Positions 59,330 through 64,000 of a stretch of DNA of 64,000 nucleotides are shown piece after piece (position 1 is the first letter of the stretch; each line of letters begins with the position of its first letter). The stretch is taken from contig ML058447.1 in assembly GCA_003013855.2 (NCBI GenBank), positions 1,116,001 through 1,180,000 on the forward strand, in the 5' to 3' direction. Source of the DNA: Liriodendron chinense (Eukaryota; Streptophyta; Magnoliopsida; Magnoliales; Magnoliaceae). The position numbers and the translations under genes were made by a program. Under the pieces are notes generated by a model, which worked only from the letters and a program-made list of their open reading frames with translations, did not search any database and was not told the DNA's origin.

Positions 59330-59530
59330 AATACGAGGCATTCAATCACCATTGTTTCCCATATGGTTCACTTGAGATCTAGATATGCTTCATTTTTGTT
59401 CCCATGCCCTAAAATTATATGGGAAAATGGATGGACGGTGTGGATGTAGAATACACACATTAATGTGGGCCCAAACATTAGGATTGCACCACGGTCTTAG
59501 GTGAGGCCGCAGCTGCACCTAATCCGCTCT
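59330..59530. repeat. foldback repeat A, copy 27 (right half)
   Basis: CATTCAATCACCATTGTTTC to AATGTGGGCCC, then the end GGTGAGGCCGCAGCTGCACC and TAATCCGCTCTC. Confidence 0.8.
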
Positions 59531-59541
59531 CTATTTCAACA

Positions 59542-60060
59542 GCATACGGCAGCGAGTGCAACTTGGCTGCGACCACCGAACCAGCTATGTGAGTGAGACC
59601 CTTAACCTAGGGCCCACCTGGATGCATTTGTTGTATATCCATGTCGTCCATCTGTTTCTTCAAATTATTTTATGTTATACTACCAAAAATGATGCAGATG
59701 CAAATTTTAGGTGGACCACACCACAGGAAACAGTGCTCATTGAACGCCTATCATTAAAAACTTCCTGGCGTCCATTGTAATGTTTATTGACCATCCAATT
59801 TGTTGATAAGATCACCTAGAAAGGGATGAAAGGAAAAAAAAATCAGGTTGATAGAAAACTTTTGTGGCCCACAAAAGATTTTTAATGGTCATTAACCATT
59901 GTTTCTTATGGATCCACTGCTTTTTATAGTATGGTCCACCTGATATTTGGCTCTGCTTCACTTTTGTGTTCATGCACTAAAATGATATGAAAAAACGAAT
60001 GGATGGCATGGATATAGGATACATACATGGAGGTGGCCCATGGTAAGGCCTTCACCATTA
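59542..60060. repeat. foldback repeat A, copy 28
   Basis: GAACCAGCTATGTGAGTGAG and CCTAGGGCCCACCTGGATGC match the left end of copy 20. The right end has switched to another subfamily (GGAGGTGGCCCATGGTAAGG). Confidence 0.8.
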
Positions 60061-60115
60061 TGCAATGCATAATGTTAGGTGGCGCCTAATCTACACAGGC
60101 CCTTGGAGAAAACCC

Positions 60116-60587
60116 CCTTTTTTTAACATTGATAATTTTATTGAAAAAAGCCGCAAAAAAAGGGGGAAACAAAATGAAACAGAGAAAAAGAAAAAAAGAC
60201 TACTACTCTTGCTAGCTATCAGGGAAATGGGCAATAGCCTTTAATGCAATTACCCATTCGATCACATGCACTTTAACCCTACCGAAGACCTCCAAAACTC
60301 GCCCCTCCCGATATTTGAAGCAATGATCATTCCTTTCTAGCCATAAGAATCACATCTCCACTGCTAGACAAAGGCACCAAACTTTTTTCCCAATCTATCC
60401 TAAACCATCTCCATGCCACATATAAAAGAATTGACCAATGGACCTTGACCAGACCCATGCTTTTTCGAAATTCTTTAAGAAGCATTCCCACAACCTTCTT
60501 GCAAATGAGCACTGAATGAAAAGGTGATCCATTGATTCCTCATCCTGATAACACATTAAACAAACATTCGGAAGGATCATCTTCCTT
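60116..60587 (-). mobile_element. 5'-truncated LINE with 13-bp target duplication
   Basis: TTGGAGAAAACCC stands at 60103-60115 and 60588-60600. Minus strand codes CLMCYQDEESMDHLFIQCSF and RRLWECFLKNFEKAWVWSR, the zf-RVT region at the end of plant LINE polyproteins, then runs to a T-rich tail (A-rich on the element strand) at its 3' end near 60116. A clean example of target-primed insertion. Confidence 0.92.
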
Positions 60588-60600
60588 TTGGAGAAAACCC

Positions 60601-61390
60601 TTGATTAAAAGGGAAAAGAAAAACTAAGTTTCTATCTTAATAATTATGCGTAGCACAATGCACTAATGGCTGTGATTTGGTCCTCTATTACTCTGAACTG
60701 TCAAGGGCTGTTGGTGATGTATCCTTTGGTGTTGACAACTGATTAGCACCAAGGAGCATTCTTGATCACTATGAAGCATCATGCTATTCTTGATTTCTGT
60801 TGAGCGTTTAGATGTGTCTGTTGGTTGTTGAGCGTTAAGAATCTTAAGATGTCTGTGTAGCTTTGCACGTCAAGACATTTATACTATATATTGTGTTTTA
60901 AATAACGAATAGAGTGTTGTGTAGCATTCACCTCTCCGAAGTGTGAGGGGTAAGCTATGTAGCTAGTAGCATAAGATACACACAACTTCTGAGTTTTTAA
61001 TTAAAATAATATATAGGCCGAGGAATAAATATAAAGATAGAAATAACAATAGTTAGGAGTGGAAGCACAAGAGTAGAAACTCACCTTTTTAGTCTTCATG
61101 CTCGCGACGCCGAGCGAAGTTGAAGGAAAGATAGGAAAGGTGATAGCACAATGAGTAGAAGCATGGAAGCTTTGGTCCAATTTAGAGAAGATGCATGAGG
61201 GCAATCCAAAAGGCTGGGGAAGAAGCCGAACTAGGAGATTGGAGGTGAGAGAGAAAATCCATATTTAAAGAGGAAGTATTGGTAGAGGCAAATCAACATG
61301 AAAGGATTTCTCTAAAGGATAAAAAAGGGGACAATCTTGGAGGTATGAGGGTAGCCGTAGCACTAGGGGAGGTAAGGCAGAACCAACCCA
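60601..61390. other. gene-free interval
   Basis: No coding signature. It may include the 5' untranslated part of the LINE that follows. Confidence 0.4.
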
Positions 61391-62338
61391 ATATGAGGTG
61401 GAGAAGATGAAAGGGAGACATAGAGTGGGAGATAAGGGGAACTCTTTAGAGTGTGCTGGAGATATGGTGGGAGATGTTGAAACATTAGATGAGACCCTAT
61501 TTCACTTTAGACCTCTTTATTCTACTGAGATATGGGTTTCTATGAAGCAAGAGGTGAATCTTGATAAGGTTCTCATGGTGATAGCCTTGTGGTGAAAGGC
61601 TCTGATCGTCGGCTTGGCCAAATGGGTTGATCGATCGACTTTTGCTTGGGAAGATGAGTGGTTTAGATTCTCGAATATCCCGTTTGAACTTTTCTTTTCA
61701 GAAGCCTTTGCAATGATCTTTTCATCTTTTGGCCAGTTGTTAGAGATGAATTCGGTGACGAAGAAGAGGGAGGTGGTGAGGTGGGCCAAGTTGCAGGTGC
61801 GGAGGAAAAAGATGGTCCCGGTGCCTGGAAAGGTTTTCGTGGCGGTTGAAAATATGGTCTCGGTCGGTTGGAGAAGTCTGGATCCCTATTTTGTTGGACA
61901 GGGAGGAAGTTCGTCTCCATAACTATCGATAAGAAGGCTCAAATGGGGTCTCAAATGTTGCTGGGAGGCCAGTAATGGCAGTCCGAGGGGTGGGTGTTGA
62001 TGAGGGAGCATTGATTCCTATCTTCCACGGAGTACAATCAAGGACTTGGATGCGTGGCAACCATCGGATTTAGCTGGGGGAAGTGGTTAGGGATCGAACG
62101 GGGGAGAATGTACCATGTGTTGTTTAGATTCCCAAACCGATGGCTTGGATGCCTTTTGAAGGTTTGGCTGCAACACTTGATTTCGAGCCTCCTTTTTTGC
62201 CTCGTTCGGGTGCACAACTCTCCTCTCCGACAGACACGTGTCTTGGACGGTTGGTGAAGTTTTGGCTCTCGCTTGGGTGCCATGTGTCTCTATTCATCCG
62301 AATTTCGCACGCATCTACTCTTTAAATGAAGGCATGTG

Positions 62339-62446
62339 CTTGGGTCCTTACTCATGACTTAGTGGTAGACTCACAAGGGTTTCAACACTAAGGTCATGGG
62401 GTTGGAGTACACATTGTGGTGTGTGGGCGTGCGCGTAAAAAAAAAG
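62339..62446 (+). mobile_element. short SINE with perfect 12-bp target duplication inside the LINE
   Basis: TGAAGGCATGTG stands at 62327-62338 and 62447-62458. Between them: A box-like TGACTTAGTGGTAGACTC, weak B box GGTCATGGGGTTGGAGT, then GTGTGTGGGCGTGCGCG and a 9-A tail. Only 108 bp. Confidence 0.88.
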
Positions 62447-63306
62447 TGAAGGCATGTGATTCGACGAAGCTTATATCTTGTCGAGAGACTCCTCTCTCTC
62501 TGGAAGTTGATGGGTTCTCCCTTCAGGTTTGCGATGGCTATGGATTTTGCTTCCACGCTTTCACTAGAGAATGAGAGTGACGCACAATGTCATGTGATGG
62601 ATGGCTCTCTAGCCATAGTTCCTATCGATGAGGACCATGGGATGTCTTCTTAAGCATGGTGCATATTGAACCCTCTTTGGGTATCTTCGGGGGACAATGA
62701 AGTTGAGAGAGTTGAAGGCAACTTGGAGGTCTTGAAGCAGGGGAAAGTGTTGAATGTAACCCCTGTACTGCACAAAGGCAACGACAAATGGAGGATAGGA
62801 TTCAGACATGCAGGATGAAGGCCCTTTGGCTCGACCGAATAGCAATATAAGCAGCCATGTGGAGCTTGTGAAAGGCAAGCAATGGATCAAGGGTGTGTTG
62901 ATGCATGCGGGCAGATAGGTTGGGGTTGCTTTTGGTGTCAAAGATGAAGATTATTATAATCTATTCCAGTTTGTCGAGGCTTGTGGTAGAAAGAGGCAAC
63001 TTGCTATGTCACCGAGGCAATCTTTAGGCAACAATAAAGAATTGGTATCCCTTCGCTCTTCTTTGTCTTCTGAGGATGCATTGCTGAATAGAGGGGATAG
63101 ATTGGGGCGTAGGGCGAGATCCTTGTTCAAATGAGGATTTTGTCCTGAAATGTCAGGGGCTTGGGCTCTAGAGGAAAAAGGATCCAAGTTCGAGATGTTT
63201 GCAAAAGGACAAAGGTGCAGGTTTTAACTTTTTAAGAAATGAAGACCTCTTTTTTTATTTTTTTTATTTTATTTCTGTTTTGTTGGAGTATGTTTGGGAT
63301 TCTGCT

Positions 63307-63333
63307 GGGGGGGGGGGGGGGGGGGGGGGGGGG
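63307..63333 (+). repeat. 27-base poly-G run
   Basis: Uninterrupted G run within the LINE endonuclease region, breaking its frame. Length is likely uncertain in any assembly. Confidence 0.9.
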
Positions 63334-64000
63334 CTACTGGGAGAAGAGTGATGGTCTAGGATTCGAATATGTAGAAGAAATGTTCTTCTTGGTCCGGGAA
63401 ATACTCTCTATCTATTTTATTGGAAGGGGTTTCTAATGGGTTTCGTTGGTTGTTTATGGTTGTTTATGGGCCTAATGTGGCCGCTGATGGAGATGCATAT
63501 TGGGAAGAGCTTAATTTGACTAGGTTTATGTTTGGGGTAGAATCACGAAAAGCATGTCTGTATTCTTTAGATGGGTGGAAAAGCACGGGTTGGTGGATCC
63601 CCCTCGGGGGCAAGTTCACCTGGTTTGATGTTCAGGAACACCCTATCATGACTAGAATTGATAGATTTTTTGTGTCTGCTTCCTAGGTGGAGAAATGTCC
63701 TCTTGTCTCTCATCGATCTCTCCCTTGACTAGTGTCAGATCATTGCCCTATCCTACTTGATGTTGCAGGAAAAAAACTTAGGCCGAAACCATTCAGGTTC
63801 GACCTATCCTGGCTAGAAGTCGAGGGGTTTTCGAATTTGGTAAATCAATGGTGGAAATCTTTCTCGGTCAAAGGTTTTGCGAATTTTAGATTAAACAAAA
63901 AACTTAAAACTTCTAAAGGAAAAAATTGCGGGATGGATAAAAGAAGTGTTGGGAAAAAGATTTATTGAAACTGAAACAATGTTGAATCAGATTCACAAGT

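Larger units (their letters stand above)
57255..64000 (+). other. first intron of the BAP31-like gene (at least 6.7 kb)
   Basis: No sequence like the expected next exon (a GFSLFLALMIDRLHHYI-type segment) was found by reading. 57255-58590 has no delimited repeat. Beyond that are the GTAACGGCC repeat, foldback copies, and LINE and SINE insertions described separately. Confidence 0.55.
61391..64000 (+). mobile_element. LINE (L1-like) ORF1 and endonuclease, runs off the window
   Basis: 61398-61920 gives an ORF1-type protein in pieces (HRVGDKGNSLECAGD, FEDEW-like TFAWEDEWFRFSNIPFEL). 63130-63170 starts the endonuclease (NVRGLGSRGKRIQVRDVC). 63450-63690 has LFMVVYGPNVAADGDAYWEE and GGKFTWFDVQEHPIMTRIDR. 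63732 on has SDHCPILLDVAGKKLRPKPF. These are the APE-type endonuclease motifs (YGP, FTW, SDH). Stops and a poly-G run break it. The reverse transcriptase would lie right of the window. Confidence 0.88.

Noticed and set aside
58977..59375. 132-codon frame containing WGLFGFAERVGKEIVF as BAP31 exon 2
   Set aside because: No match to the third membrane segment or coiled coil of the family; repeat-like with GGGAAAGGAAAT duplications.
63239..63436. Glycine-rich protein
   Set aside because: The Gly run is the translation of a 27-G homopolymer within a LINE.

Overview
This is nuclear DNA of a flowering plant. The genes are split by GT..AG introns and encode plant protein families: a saposin-insert aspartic proteinase, an AWPM-19 membrane protein and a plant BAP31. 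Intergenic and intronic space is packed with plant-type LTR elements, LINEs, SINEs, hAT and Mutator-like elements and MITEs. A dense family of palindromic repeats rich in GTGGGCCCCACC and CCACACCACAGG recalls what I associate with magnoliids (Magnoliaceae, Lauraceae). That placement is from memory and unverified.

Layout. 1-3640: decayed 3' part of a Ty3-type LTR retrotransposon. 3.7-12.3 kb: foldback-repeat copies and three copies of a second MITE family, no gene seen. 12.73-26.17 kb, minus strand: a 13-coding-exon aspartic proteinase (phytepsin type). Its 8.5-kb intron 11 holds two LINE remnants, a TRIM-like mini-retroelement, and an hAT element with its own nested inverted repeat. 26.2-29.2 kb: a MITE next to the 5' UTR, then a diverged colinear copy of the gene's 5' region that has lost exon 1. 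30.61-32.84 kb: a 2.2-kb Mutator-like element with a perfect 10-bp target duplication, filled with short palindromic units. 34.58-37.87 and 42.97-45.67 kb: two gag-only Ty1/copia-type elements; an organelle-like 0.7-kb insert sits in the 5' LTR of the first. 40.64-41.93 kb, minus strand: a 4-exon AWPM-19 gene with an upstream RY plus ABRE pair. 46-56.4 kb: the densest cluster of foldback repeats, with SINEs. 56.97 kb onward, plus strand: first exon of a BAP31-like ER protein. Its following intron carries foldback repeats, a 5'-truncated LINE with a 13-bp target duplication, and a LINE that runs off the window end and holds a SINE with a 12-bp target duplication.

The three genes have no evident joint pathway. 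The main biology here is repeat nesting and regulation: repeats lie close to the 5' ends of two genes and inside long introns. Two conserved genes carry single-base +1 insertions (three in total). These are either residual assembly errors or real inactivating changes, and transcripts must settle which.
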